This document shows, in pieces, positions 1 through 12,700 of a stretch of 64,000 bases of DNA (positions within the stretch are counted from its first letter, which is position 1; every line of letters starts with the position of its first letter). The stretch lies in NCBI GenBank assembly GCA_030272155.1, contig CP126201.1, positions 3,694,501 to 3,758,500 on the forward strand, in the 5' to 3' direction. The notes beneath the pieces were generated by a model that was not told where the DNA came from, did not search any database, and was given only the letters and a program-made list of their open reading frames with translations. A program made the position numbers and the translations under genes. This stretch comes from Tetradesmus obliquus (Eukaryota; Chlorophyta; Chlorophyceae; Sphaeropleales; Scenedesmaceae).

Positions 1-186
1 CTGCTGGCAGGAGCAGGCATGCAGCAAAGCAGCTGCATCCAAGCAGGTGCATCCCTGCACAAGTGGACGCACAGCTTTAAAAGTACCAGACAGCCTTTTG
101 ATGGCAGAACGTCTGCTGCGTTTCAGTAGATGTATCATTAAGCCCATGTGCGCCTTACCGCAGCTATTGCTTTGTTCGTCATGCAG
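1..186 (+). other. intron at left edge
   Basis: Intron sequence upstream of the first exon seen. It ends in a CAG acceptor at 184-186. No coding signal was found; the 5' exons of the gene lie outside the window. Confidence 0.6.
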
Positions 187-2822
187 GCTGCGCGCTACCC
201 CAACGTGGCCAGCATCGTGATGCATCACGCGCTGCTCAAGGCGCTGGGCAAGCACAACCTGGCCATGGACAAGCACCAGCAGCAGCTGCTGGCGGCAGGG
301 GAGCTGCAGTGGCAGGAGCTGCTGCCTGAGCTGTCGTACGAGGAGCTGACGGTGAGGGCCATTACTGGCAGCAGCTGGAGGTTGAGGGGTGGGTGGTGCT
401 TTTACACACGGCCTGTTATATCCGTGCAACGGCTTCTTAGCTGTAACAGCACCCCTCCCGCACGTCTTCCAGCAATGCTTAGTACAGTAGCAGTGCTTTG
501 CGGAAGTGACCCGCACTGCAGCTCTTGAAGTCCTCTCTTGTATGCGTGCGCTGCTGCTTGCCGCGCAGCACCTGCCGCTGGTGGTTGACGCCGAGGCGTT
601 CAGGCCGGCAGGCCCCAAGGGCAGCAGCGTGCGGCTGCACCTGCCCAAGCACTACCCCGCTGGCGGGCTGAGCAGGCGCGACGTGCACAGCGACATGGGC
701 CTGGTGGTCATCGCGCTCAACTGGCCCAGGTGAGCATGCTGGTGGTGCTGTGGCAGTGGTGGATGTCTTGCCAAATTGGCTTGACCTGGTGGCCAATCAC
801 CAGGGGATATGCAGCTCCTGCGCATTGTGGTGCTGCGGTGGTCATTGCGCTCAACCGGCCCAGGTGAGGTGTGTACTGCTGTGACAATGATGGGGTTTTT
901 GCCCAAGTTGCTTGCCCTGGGGGTCAATCGCCCGGATATAACTACCTCCATGTTGCGCGTGCTGGTCACTGCGCTGAACTGGTCCAAGTAAACCTGCGAG
1001 GCAGCGGCTTGGTGGCCGAGATGCTTTGGCGAGGGGCTGCTTTGGCACATGCGGCCGTCCTGCCACACTGCGCTGGCAAGATGTGTCGGTGTGCTGCACC
1101 TGCTGCTGCCACAGGTGCCAGGAGTCGCAGCCGCTGCCCAGCATCACGCCGCCGCGGGCCGGGCGCACAGTGCGTCCCGATGCGCAGTACCGCTGGCAGC
1201 TGCTGCGGCTGGCAGTCAAGTTCCACATGGCCTACAGGTGGGCCGGCGTTGGGGGTGTGCGCAGCTGCTGCGATCGATGCATGGTGGCCGCATTCCGCTT
1301 TGTGGAACTAGCATGTCACGGACAGAGCAACCGAAATCCCATCACGGCTGTTGGCATCAGGTAATGTGGAAGCACACGCACAGTTACATATGCACACTGC
1401 AACCCAAACGTGAGTGCGCTGTGATGTGCTCTGCGGCAACTTCAAGCTCGCTGCTGCCACCTGCAGGCGTGCGCTGCGCAGCCGCTGGTATGAGCTGGCA
1501 GAAGCTGCGGAGGCTGCTGCTGAGGAGGCAGCACGCCAGGCTGAAGTGCATGCATGGAAGTCACAGGGGGCAGCTGTGAAGGTGGGTGCATGAAAAGCAC
1601 AGCCGTTCGCAGAATGGTTATTGCTGGTTTGCTCGGTGTGCGCCTGGCAACCTTCGGGCTGGCGCGACTCATGCAGACCAACTTGGCAGCGGCTGCAGTT
1701 GGGAAGTTTGCTTGACAGATACACCGCCCTACATATAGCACTGTACTACAAGCTGGTTATATACGTTCATGGTGTCTGGCGTACCTGCAGGTGAACCTGG
1801 CGGGTGATGTGATGGACACTGCCACGCCCATGCGCATGCGCCACTCACCCATCAAGCCGCCGCTGCAGCTGTCGCCCAAGAAGCGCCCCAGCCCCATGCG
1901 CAGCAGCGGCATCGGCAGCTGCAGCAGCAGCAGCACACACACGTCCGGGCCGCTGGCAGCAGGCGCAGGCGCTGGCGCCACACCCATCAGGTCATCTGCA
2001 GCAGCAGGTGCAGCATTCACAACACCAGCAGCAGCCACTGCAGCAAAGCACACGCCTGGCAGCAGGGGTGCTGACAGCACGCCTACAGCAGCAGCAGCAG
2101 CCACTCCCAGCAGCACGGGCAAGCCCAAGGCGCCAGCGCCGCTGCAGATCTATGAGCGCGAGATCGGCTGCGATGACAATGCCAGTGACATCGACTCACC
2201 CTCACGGCTGGACTCCCCCTCAAAAGCCGCCAAGTCAGCAGCGGCAGCAGCAGCGGCTCCGGCTGTCAAGAAGCAGCTGCCCGGCTCATCATCGCCGACC
2301 AAGGCATACAGCAAGAGCCAGAGCTTGTCGCTGCGCGCCTCACGCAGCACCGCTGCCAGTGCTGGCGCGTCACCGCAGGCTGCAGATGCGGCATGGGCAG
2401 CAGGGCCTGCCGGCTACTGGGCTGGCTACGAGCAGCAGGGCAGCAGCGGCAGCCCATCTGCTGGCATTACAGCAGAGGCCAGCTGGGGCACTGCCAGCAG
2501 GGCGAGCACGCCTGGGCAGCAGCAGCTGCGCAGCAGCCGCAGCAGCGCCGGCCCGCAGCACTCGGCAGGCAAGGCAGGGCTGGCTGCTGCTGCTGGTGGT
2601 GCAGGTGGCGGCTCGCCAGCCAAGCGTGGCGTGCACAGTGCTGGCAGCGGCCGGCCAGTGCAGGACTACAGTGGGTACCATGCCTCTGGCTATGGTGCGG
2701 GGGTTGCAGCGGCTGGGGGTGGTGCCACTGGCAGCAGGGGAGGGGCGGGTGGTGGCGGCAGCCCCACTAAGTTGAACAGAGCAGGCAAGCTCAGCCTGCG
2801 CAAGCCAGCCTCGCACTACTAG
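187..2822 (+). CDS. unknown protein with Ser/Pro/Ala-rich tail (3' part)
   Basis: Exons 187-351, 569-729, 1115-1237, 1467-1581 and 1791-2822 join in phase to give 531 residues and a TAG stop; the start is outside the window. The first about 185 residues look folded: a helical stretch (NVASIVMHHALLKALGKH), a segment ending DMGLVVIALNWPR, and a helix rich in Arg, Glu and Ala. The last exon (344 codons) is low complexity with many SP and TP pairs (HSPIKPPLQLSPKKRPSP, SPTK), which suggests a disordered, possibly proline-directed-kinase-regulated tail. I do not recognise the family. The intron after exon 2 holds two decayed copies of that exon's end. A TGTAA motif at 3396 could end the transcript. 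Confidence 0.75.
700..990 (+). repeat. tandem copies of an exon end inside an intron
   Basis: The end of exon 2, coding VVIALNWPR followed by GTGAG, occurs at about 700-735. Diverged copies follow at about 838-870 (VVIALNRPR, donor kept) and 960-990 (VTALNWSK, donor lost). The spacing is about 120-135 bp. The copies sit in the intron and are not needed for the reading frame. Confidence 0.8.
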
Positions 2823-3555
2823 GTGGTGGGGCTGGGCCAGCGGCTACCTGGCTGCTGGTGAGATAGGTGGTTGGCTATGCGTGTGGAGGCAGCAGCGGTC
2901 CCACCAAGACTGTGGTATGTTGTGGTGGGTGCAGTTGCAAAATGTTACACCAAGGATGAATTCTGACCTGGTGCACAGCACCAGTTGCTGTTGCTGGAGT
3001 GCTTGAGGGTTACTGTGACGTAAGAAGTGGCTGGTTGTTGTTGCACAGCAGGACGTTTGTACTATGGATGGTTGTAATTAGTTGTAGCTGGCACAGTGTT
3101 GGCGGTGATGGGCGGCACAGGCGGGCTGTATGTATGCCAGGTGCTGGAATAGAAGTGCGGCTGCGTGGACAGCCACGGCCAGCACACGAGATTTGCGGCG
3201 TGCTTTTGGATAGTAGAAGGTGCTGACCGTATTGTTGCTCCTGTCTTGGGGTGCCTTGCCCGCCGGGGGCGGTTGGTTGGAAGTAAACTGACAGGAGTGA
3301 GAAGTGAGAAAGAAGTTTTGTCGGGCATGGACTAATCTTCACCCACGGCTGCAGATGATCATTTTCTACTCAAGAACGAGTTATAAGCCTCAACATGTAA
3401 TTCAAAGTTGACGTCCTTCTGTATCGCTTGGCGTGTCGTTGCCAGTGTTACCGCGACAGCATGCTTGCTGCGTAGCTGTTGCGGGCTGTTTCAAAGCTTC
3501 GACATCACTTTCCACCATCACTGACGTTTGAACACATCACGGAAGCGAAGCAGAC
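2823..3555 (+). other. 3' UTR and intergenic region
   Basis: No supported gene. Holds the 3' UTR of the upstream gene (TGTAA at 3396-3400) and the promoter/5' UTR of the next one. No repeat of note. Confidence 0.6.
3396..3400 (+). terminator. TGTAA polyadenylation signal
   Basis: TGTAA, the usual green-algal poly(A) signal, lies about 575 nt after the stop at 2822 and before the next start at 3556. Confidence 0.45.
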
Positions 3556-6500
3556 ATGGCGAAGACAAAGGTGCAATGGGCAGCAACCCTCTTCTTTGCT
3601 GTTGCGACAGTCGCGGCCTTTTCTTACATGGTTCAGACCATTGATCACGATCTTGTTGAGTACGGAAGGCACAGGTGAGCTGATGGGCACTTTGGTAGGG
3701 CACCATGTAGTGTCACTGCAGCAGCTGCTGCATGCAGCTGCCCCCAAGTCGTGTGTTTTGCCATGCAAACTGCCCCCCCCCCCCCTTGCCCAGCACAATG
3801 CTGTCACGATTTCCAGCAGCTATTTTTGCAATGTATGTCTGCGCGTGGAAAGACAGAGCACTGCAGAGTGATGCAGTGTCAACGCTCAACATTCCCCTGC
3901 TTGCATGGCCCTGCTGTGGTGTGTGCACTGCAGTGGGCGCATGCTGGCAGCAGCAACTCCGGAGCAGCAGCTGCAGGAGGAGGCTCCACGCCGCAGGGTC
4001 AACTGGGGAAAGCCCTCCAACATTGCTGGCATCATCCTGTCAGTGCTGGTGAGCTTGGCTGGCTCACTGCGCGACACCTGCTGCACATTTTCCGTATCGC
4101 GGCAGCACTTCCCAGCAGCAGCTAGTCAGCCTCAGGTCCCCCCCCTTGTTGGAGCACTGTAGCCACAAAGCAGAGATGCGCTAAGCGCCTTGGGCGAGGT
4201 ACATGTGCACTGCAACATGATGTAGAGACGGCACACCAGTTGGAGCATTCGATGCCTCTGCTGCCACCCTCACCGCTGACACATATGCTGCTACTGATGC
4301 TGCTACTGATGCGGATGCTAATGCTGCAGGTGTCGCTGACATCATCAGTTGACAGGGAGTGTGGCGCTGCGCTGTACCTGGTGCTGTTTGCTGTGCTGGT
4401 TGATATGCGTGAGTAGCACGCTCAGCAGCTGCACAACATCATCATCAGCAGCAGCAGCATGGGTGGCCTTACCAGGCAGCAGCTGAGAATATGCTGGTCA
4501 TCTGCTGTGTTGACAAGCTGCACAGCAGAAAGCTTAGCAGCTGCTACATGATATCATCGCGGCTTTGCATGGTTCGGCACTTTACCCCCTGCTTCAATGC
4601 GCTGATGCATTCATACTCAACTGCGTCATCTGGTTCAAGCACTGACTGCATACCGGTACCTGCTGCCTGCGCTGCCATCTTACCTGCTGCCCCTGTTGCT
4701 GCTCTGCAGCCATTCGCAATGCAATGGCCATGACAGCATTCACTATTGCATGTGGCTCACTGGCGCCGGCCATTGCAGCCATGTCAGAGCCTCATGTGAC
4801 TGAGCGTGGCGTGCTGGCCCTAGTGGACTACCCTGGTGCCCTCATCCTGCTGCCAACCATGTTCTGGGGCTTGTCACTGGGTGGGTGCATCGAGCAAACT
4901 GTTTGACTGATGTTTGACTTAGACAGTGCAGCTGTGCCAGCGTGGCGTGCTGGCCCTGGTGGACTACTTGGGGGCCGTCATCCTGCTGCCAACCATGTCT
5001 TGGGGCTTGTCACTGGGTAGGTGCCCGGCAGCCAACTTGTACCTGGCGTAGTACTGGTGCTGTTGGTTGTATCATCAGGATGATAACATAGGCGAGGTTC
5101 CTCATCCTGCTACCAACCATTTCTGAAGCTTGTCACTGGGTAGGTGCCCGGCAGCACACCACCCATGTCACAGTGCTTGAGTGCCTCTACCAGCATGGTG
5201 CCGCTCCAGCTGGCTGTCGGCCGTTTCATGTGTGCGCATTTATCAGCAGAGCCGCGTGGAATTGTGTACAACCACTCGCCTTGCAGCTTATCATGCTGCC
5301 AACTGCTGCACCATCACTACCCTGGCAACCCCCTTGGTTTACTAAGCCCTAAACCTTGGTTACTAAGCCGGTCTGCAGGTCCTATGCCTTAGTGATTGCA
5401 CAGGCGTAGTTGCTAAGCCCCACACCTTAGTTGCTGAGCCCCCCCCCCCCCCCCCCTAGTGGCTGGCGAAGGCCTCAGCACGAAATCCCTTGTCACTAAG
5501 CCCCCTTAGCACTGCTGCTGGCTAAGCCTAGTAGCTTCGTGATAAGGGGCTTAGTAGGTGCTGCTGTGAAGCTCTCGGGCGAAGCCCCTTGACATCACAG
5601 CGTATTGGCCTCTCCGGTGTGTTACATGGGCGATTGCAGTGCCATACTCTGGTGCAGTGACTAGCAGCATCTAGCAGGTGCGCCAGTGAGGCAGATATGC
5701 GTGTTTTCAATGCTAGCGCGCTGTGCAGCGCTGTCGATGCTTCTTGTAGCGGGCGATGCACTGCAGCGTGGTAAACAGCTGGAGGCAGCTGAGTGTGCAT
5801 GCAGCTGCAGCAGCAGCAGCACCAGCAGCTGGCACCTCAGGTGACGCAGCAGCAATGTGATGCAGCAGCACTGTGATGCAGCAGTACTCTAATGAATATA
5901 TGGCGTTGTGAAAAAAATGTGACAGCACCTAGCATGCAAATCAAGCAAGCAACAATGGCACTGTTGCATGCAACATGTTGCGCAGTGCGCAGGGCTGCAC
6001 TGGAACCCAGCACTAAGGAGTAGCGTTCAGCAAATGCAAGAAATGAATGTATCCGTACTGGGAGGCGCACAGTACTGTGAAGTCAACTGCACAGCAACAA
6101 AGCCTTCGTACACTGCACTTGCAAGCACGTACTGCGATCCGCTCGCTGGCAAAAAAAGTAACTAGTGTGAGGGATTGCAGCAGGCCACGGCCGCTGTCTC
6201 TTAGAGTCCTTCTCAAGTATCAACATGGTACCAGCACCCCATACCAGTCAATCAACTTGCTTGAAGCAAGCAGCGTTGCCCAAATAATCAACTCGATACC
6301 TACTACAGACCACAACCTGTGTACACCCTGAGAGTCACTCGGTGTCACACGGTGCCTGCTAGCAGAACACTAGCTCTCAATGCCTCCCTTCCTTATTCTG
6401 CTTCTCTATCTGCCTCCACCTGTCCAGCACCTGGTTGGGTAAGCAGCTCTTTGGCTCTGGCTCCCGCAGCATCACACCAGTCTGGCCTGCTAAGGGGCTT

Positions 6501-8507
6501 GTTACTAAGGTCAGGGCTTAGTGACATGGGCAGTCCGGCACCACTAAGGGGGTACCCTTAGTAAACTAGGGGGGTTGCCAGGGTAGTGCATCGCACTCCG
6601 GTATCCCGTGATCGTTTCACATCGTGTACAACCACTTACCTCGCATCTGATTTTGCTGCCAACCGCTGGTCAACTGCCCCCCTGCAGGCGTGATTGTGAA
6701 CATGGTGTTCCCCAGCTGGCTGCTGGCGCTGCTGTGGGTGGCCTTCATGGCAGTGAGCAACACCGAGCTGGTCTGGAGCCTGCTGCGCCTGCGCAGCATC
6801 CGCAAAAAGGTGCGCCAGCAGGCGCAGCAGCTGCTGCAGCTGGACGCACAAGCAGCTGCAGGGGGCGCAGCAGCTGCAGGATCTGCAGGAGACGCGCAGA
6901 GTGAGCAGCAGCAGGCTTCGCAAGGTGAGCTGCTGCGGCGGCTGCAGCGGCTGCGTGGAGAGGCAGAAAAGCTGGAGGCAGTAGCGCTGCTGTACCCAGC
7001 CTTCCACATGCCATCCACGCAGCAGTACATGGAGCAGCACAAGGGGCTCCTGCAGGCGCCCGAGCAAATGATGTCATCGCCGTCAGTATTCGCCGTCGTT
7101 GACGAGGAGCGATTACTCATGGGGCAGCTGCTAGAGCAGACGCGCTCCGGCAGCAGCAGGTTTACCTGGCGCTGGAAAGCATGGTGGGGCCTGCAGAACC
7201 ATTTCGAATTCGCACTGATTCTTAAGGTGGTGGTGCTGCACCTAGTGACAGAGGCTGTCCGGCACAAAACCACAAAGCCCTGCAGCCCGCGGTTCTGGTT
7301 CATGCTGTGTGTTATGACGGGCCTCGTGACGGCCTTCTTGATCTTTGTGGTAAGCAGCTACAGCCGCCACAAGCTGTGGCGGGGGCCGCACTGGGTGGAT
7401 GCCCTGGCGGCTGCAACACAGAAGCGCAAGCAGCAGCAGCTGGCAGCAGCAAGTGGCAAAGCAGCAGCACCAGCAGCAGAGGGTGAGGCTGCAGCTGCAG
7501 GAGGAGCAGGGCTGGGTGCCGGCAGCTCTGCTGTGGCTGCAGGGGCAGCAGCAGGAGAGGCTGCCATCACAGTGCAGGATGAAGCAGCAGCAGCAGATGG
7601 CTCAGCAGGTGATGCCACAGAGAAGCCGCGTGGCTGCTGGGGCAACTGCCGCAAGCGGCTGCCCTGGACGTGGGTGCCTGCCGCCGACGCAGTGACCAAC
7701 ATCACCGCCTGCAACAGCCGCAACCAGTACGCAAACTGGCGCAAGGCGCGGCTGCTGGCGCACACCGCTGTGTCGTTTTTCATCGGCATCTTTGCATGTG
7801 CGCTGGGCCTGCCTGCTGGCCCCATGATGGCCTGGCTGCTGCTGCACCTGGGGCTGAAGCCTCACGTGGTGGCAGGCACCAGCCGCTTCCTGGTGCTGTG
7901 CTTCTGTGAGTGGCACTGAGTGGCAGCGTACAGGGCAGAGTGCTTTTTTGAGTGTGGCATGGCTGCGCTGGCTTTGACTTGGCAAAATCTGCTTCGCCTG
8001 TTGCTGTGGTGCCTACAAAAAAACCTGTACCAACCAAGTTCTGTGAGTGTGTGCATTGTCCTGCACTTGCCACTGCATAGCATGCAGCCACTACACTACA
8101 TGGTTCTTTTTGCTTACTCTCCTTCTTGCTGCTGCGCCTGCCGCTGCTGGTCATATTCTGCTGCTGCAGGCTTTGGCGTGTTTGTGGCCTACATAATCGC
8201 AGGCAACCTGCACCGGCAGCTGGCAGCAGCATACGGCCTGCTGAACCTCGGACTGGCCCCACTGGGCATGCTCATCTTCAGGAAGCTCAACCTGAGGTCA
8301 CACTTGCTGCTGACCTTCTCGCTCATTATGGGCATGCTGGGTATGGTGAGCATTGTGGTGTGGCAGCTGGTGCCGCTGCTGGCACATCTGGCGGGAAAGG
8401 GGCACCTGCTGCCGAGCACTATGGACCAGCGGTCGGTTGTGAACTCTGTGGTGCACCATGGCAATGAGTTTGAGATCATGCGGTTCTGCCTGGGTCACAC
8501 TTACTGA
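3556..8507 (+). CDS. TauE/SafE-family membrane exporter
   Basis: Exons 3556-3674, 3934-4048, 4330-4408, 4710-4880, 6688-7905 and 8170-8507 join in phase to 679 residues. ATG at 3556 opens a hydrophobic N-terminal anchor (WAATLFFAVATVAAFSYMV). Two blocks of membrane helices follow, as in TauE/SafE (DUF81) proteins, which are predicted anion or sulfonate exporters in bacteria and multi-span proteins in plants. The first block has the family-like LVDYPGALILLPTMFWGLSLG region; the second, from about residue 520, has GIFACALGLPAGPMMAW and GVFVAYIIAG. Between them exon 5 encodes a long Ala/Gln-rich loop. The early segment where relatives are glycine-rich reads SSVDRECGAALYLVL, so it is diverged. 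Intron 4 carries copies of exon 4 and a CACTA-like insertion. The transported substrate cannot be told from sequence. Confidence 0.82.
4940..5160 (+). repeat. decayed copies of exon 4 in intron 4
   Basis: About 136 bp after the end part of exon 4, a close copy (about 4940-5016) reads RGVLALVDYLGAVILLPT and keeps a GTAGGT donor. A more decayed copy lies at about 5093-5150. Entering the first copy by its upstream CAG puts it in the wrong frame with a stop at the donor, so it looks non-functional. Confidence 0.8.
5315..6588. mobile_element. non-autonomous CACTA-like DNA transposon
   Basis: A 1,274-bp insertion in intron 4 of the exporter gene. The left end starts CACTACCCTGGCAACCCCC at 5315 and the right end is its near-perfect inverse, finishing GGGTTGCCAGGGTAGTG at 6588. 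The direct repeat CAT flanks it at 5312-5314 and 6589-6591, the 3-bp target duplication expected of CACTA elements. About 200 bp at the left end and 100 bp at the right are dense in short ACTAAG/CTTAGT motifs in both orientations (about 14), like subterminal transposase-binding sites. A run of C lies near 5440. No transposase reading frame is present, so it would depend on an enzyme from elsewhere. Well-preserved ends suggest a fairly recent insertion. Confidence 0.85.
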
Positions 8508-9798
8508 ATCATGCACAGGCAGCTGTGGGTGTGTTTGACTTGTGGAGCACAAACTACAAATACTGCGTAGTGCTGGCAAAAGGGTGCCAATCCTCACATG
8601 CAGATGCATTTGTGTTGGTGTTGTGCAGCAGCATCTGGTGATGGGCTGGCTGGCGGTGCATGCCAGCCTGCAGGCAGCATCAGGTGCTGCAAATCAGGTG
8701 CTGCAAGTGCAATGAGCAGCAAGCACTGTGGTTGTGTTGACATGCAGAAGGCCCCTGTAACTTACCTGGGCCGCTGAACGGATGCTTATCAAATTGGCTT
8801 GTTGTTTAAAATGCTGTCCCTTTGCTTATTGTTGAACTGCGTAGGGCACTGTAATAGTTACAGCCGGCGTGTTGTTTAGGTTGAAGATGATCAACGCATG
8901 TGATTTTGTGGGAGCTGTGTACTGCCATACACAAGCTGAATGCATGTGGGTGTGGTCACTTCTAAATATCCAGTGTTGCTGAGCAACTATGTGTGGCAAG
9001 CTGCACATGCACCAATGCATGCATTTGTGCATGTGCAGTCAATAGTTTGGGATGTTTTTTTGTTTTTACGCAGCAGTGCAGTTTCAAAAGTCTCTTGATT
9101 GCACATGCAGCATTGGCATGTGTAGACAGGGAAGTGTTGTTCGTGGAGGCTGCAATGCGTCAAGCTGTCACAACTTGCCCAAGGGCCTCCTCAATGGTGC
9201 TGAGGTGACGAGCCAGTAGGGTCCCTCTCCCCTGGCAACAAAACAACACGGCCCAGGTTGAGCAGCCTGCTGGCAGCTGCAGAACTGGCAGCAGTGTGGA
9301 TGGGTACATGGATGATACAATGTGGCATGCACATTTGAAGCTCAAGTGCTATACTGGCTGCTGAACGCAGCCAAGGCACAGCCTGAGTTGCTGCTGCTGG
9401 AGCTGGCCAGTGCTGGAATTGGTCCACGTGGCACGACAGCACGTGTGCTGCCGCCTGCAGCGCTCACGCTGCTCATACTTTACAGGCACGTGCAATCTCC
9501 ATCGGTAACCTTTACAAGTTGGTTGACAGGCTACGCCTTTATTTCAAGCAAATGGGACTTGACGCGAACGATGAAATCGCGTGGTGAACGTCATCATGAC
9601 CGACCAAGGGATCCAGGGGTGGCAGCATCATTGAATAAGCCATCAATTCATCAAGTGACAAGCAAGTTCTGCTGTTGCACAATGCAGTGTGTTTGGTCTG
9701 CAACGTCTGCAACACCTAAACTCAACCCTCGCGCCAAGCCTTTCAACTCAACTCGTAGACCCGCTGCTGCAGTCCGAGCCATCCACAGCTCGCGCAAC
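8508..9798 (+). other. 3' UTR and intergenic region
   Basis: No supported coding sequence. Contains the exporter's 3' UTR with TGTAA at 8756-8760, then about 1 kb of less GC-rich DNA with TGCA-rich stretches, then the 5' region of the 12-residue repeat gene. Confidence 0.55.
8756..8760 (+). terminator. TGTAA polyadenylation signal
   Basis: TGTAA about 250 nt after the exporter's stop codon, a normal algal 3' UTR length. Confidence 0.5.
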
Positions 9799-12700
9799 AT
9801 GCAAAACGTACCAGCAGACGATGCCGCTGCTTACAATAGGATGGCCAGCACATCGGAGCAGCAGGTGGGTCTGTGCAGAGGTGCACATCCAGGTGTTGGT
9901 CACATCTGCTCGTATCCATGCAGTAGTAGGCACTGCACACATGCGATACCTTCAATCTTTATTACTTTCTATAGGTTGCGTGCCCGGCATCCTATAGCTT
10001 GGGCTGCTGTGCAATCACATGCGCTGCTAGCCACCCTGGCACCACATGCACACCTCTGCCTTTCTCTGGCTCTTGGCGACTGCTGCTGCTCACTGCCTAT
10101 TTGCCATGTTCTGATGCAATTGCTCCCTGCAGGACTCTGCAAAGGTGCTGCTGCCAGCAGACCTGCCCCACCCCGGGCCTATGGTAGCTCACGAACCACT
10201 TGAAATGTCGAGCACCCGCTTTATTAGTGTGAAGCCTGTCACGCTGTACAGGACAGAACCCAAGCCCGCCAGCCCAGCCACAGCAGCAGCACCAGCCGGC
10301 CCACCTGCCGACATTGATACTGCAGCCACCACAGACACCCGTCTGACATCTGACATGGCAAACCTCAACCTGCAGCAGCAGCAGCACCACCCCGTGCCTG
10401 CTGCGCCGGCTGCTGCGGCAGCAGCTGCAGCTGCATTCCCTGCTGCCGGCAGCCACGAGCACAGCAGCAGCAGGGTGCATGCTGTTGCTGCAGATGACAA
10501 CGTGTATGCTGTGCCGAGGCCTGCGGCTGAGGGCAGCCCAGCACCTGTGCCTGCTGCTGTGCTGGCAGGCAGTGCAGCAGCAGAGCCTGAGCCAGGCCAC
10601 CACAGGCAAGTGGCAGGCGTACACTGCAATCTGCATGCATTCCAACAAACAAGCAGAAGCAAAAGGCTGCATTTTGTTTGTCATGTGGCTCCTGGTGAAG
10701 TCTGGCTGCGTCTGGTTTGCCTGCGAGTGCTGTCGTGCAGCTGCGCCTGACACAGCTGGACTTCAAACATGGTCCAGCGTGACTGTCTCTTTTGAAACAT
10801 TACAGCACACGTGTGTGCACCTCATGTTAAATGTCACGACACCCATTCACTACAAGGTGTCCTTATCTTTGGTGTAGAAAGTAATCACGCACATATGATA
10901 CCATACCAACGCTTGCTGATCGTTACGATGCCGATCTGCTGTTGTCTGACGCCTCGGACGTTGCCACAGAAAGCTCGTCACGCTGCCTGCATTTTCGCAA
11001 AGCGCTGAACGTGCCTGCTGCTCTGCTGGCTGCAGGCGCAAGCACCGCCGCCACAGGCTGAGCAAGAAGATCAAGAAGATGTTTGGCGGCGGCAAGGATG
11101 AGGAAGAGCGCAGCGCTGCAGTTGGTGGCGTGGCGGCAGGTGGGCGCCCTTGTTGCGGGTCAGATAGAAGGCTTGCATTTGCAGTGTGTGAGAGGTAGCT
11201 ACCTCTTTAGCAGCCTCTCTGTTGCATCCACTGCCTCATGAGGCAGTGGATAAGGCAGAGAGGTTGCTACAGAGGCGGCTCTCTGATCAGAGCCCGGCAC
11301 GGCCAACTCACGATATCTTGCACCATGCTAATGTGCCGCATCGATTTATACGGACATGCTGCCCTGTATGCAGGAGGCGACTATGCTGGCAGCGACTACT
11401 CCGCCTCATCCTCGGCTTCTGCCTCGGAGCCCGGCACGCCCACCTTACAGTATGTCACAAAACGCTTATGTGCCGTACTGCTTTCTGCTGCCCTGCTGCA
11501 ACATACATGCAGCAGGTGACTATGCTGGCAGCGACTACTCATCATCTGCCTCTGCCTCGGAGCCAGGCACGCCCACCTCAACAGTATGTCAAAATTTGCT
11601 CTATGCTGCCCTGCTGCACTGTATGCAGGCGGCGACTACAGCGACTACTCTGCCTCATCATCTGCCTCTGCCTCCAAGCCAGGCACGCCCCACTCCCACT
11701 CATCAAACAGCGAGTGGCCGGAGCGCCCGCCTGAGCGCAAGACAGGCACCATCCCCAAGGCCACGCGGGGCATTGTTGACGCGCTGAGCCCTGCCATGAT
11801 CGGCAAGATCGTGAAAACGATGGGGCCGAGCGTGACCAAGCGCATCCTCAACGTGCTGGGTGAGCTGATAGCGCGGAGTCGTCGCTAGTGCTTCATGCCT
11901 GGCAGGGTGCATCAGCACCTGCAGTATGGCAAAGGGTTGAGCTGCGGCCACGCGCTGCTGGCTAGCCAGACAACGATGCAACTGTCACAAGTAACAAGTT
12001 CTATAAATCAGCAGGCAAGGTTTCCTGAGCATGTGTTTTCCGTGCCTGATTCAGACATGCATAACTGTATTGAATCTCTTATCAGCTGCTGTCCAACCGT
12101 GGGAGCAGTGACCAGCTGTTGTCCAACCGTGGGAGCAGTGACAGCTTGCCAGCTGCTGCTAACTCTGATTTTGTGTATCGGCTGTGCAGGGCTGGAGACG
12201 ACTGCCGACACTGCAGCTGAGCTGGGCCCGGACCGTGTGCAGATCATCGTGGACAACCTTGGCGGGGACAAGACCGCTGCACTGGCCAAGAAGCTGGGAG
12301 GCAGCCAGACGGGGCAGCTGGTGACAGACATGGGCCCGGGGGTGAGTGGAGCACTGGCAACTGTTTTAGTGATTTAGTTAATGCTGACTGTTGCATCGCA
12401 CAGAACAGTGCGCAACGAAAGATTGAGCGGGGCAGCGCAATGAGACCTTTGCGTGTAACTGGATGCTGGCAACGCACCAGGATACATCAGGTGCTGTCGC
12501 GCTTGCAGGTGGTGGTGATGTGCAGGGTTGTCGCAGCTAGCGGAAGCACCAGTTCATCCTTTTGCCATGCTGAACTATGGTTTTTACCTGCCTGGTTGCT
12601 GCCTGCCTTGCTGCTGCTGCTGCTGCAGGTCACGTCTGATGTGGTCCAGGGCTTTGGGCCAGAGATGACTGCTGACATTGTGGAGGTGAGCATGCCTGGT

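Noticed and set aside
4940-5016. Second copy of TauE exon 4 as a mutually exclusive exon
   Set aside because: From its upstream CAG the required phase gives the wrong frame and a stop at the donor.
9322-9798. Extending the repeat gene start upstream in the same open frame
   Set aside because: The sequence before the ATG at 9799 has no domain and lower coding character; the frame is open but an earlier start is not needed.
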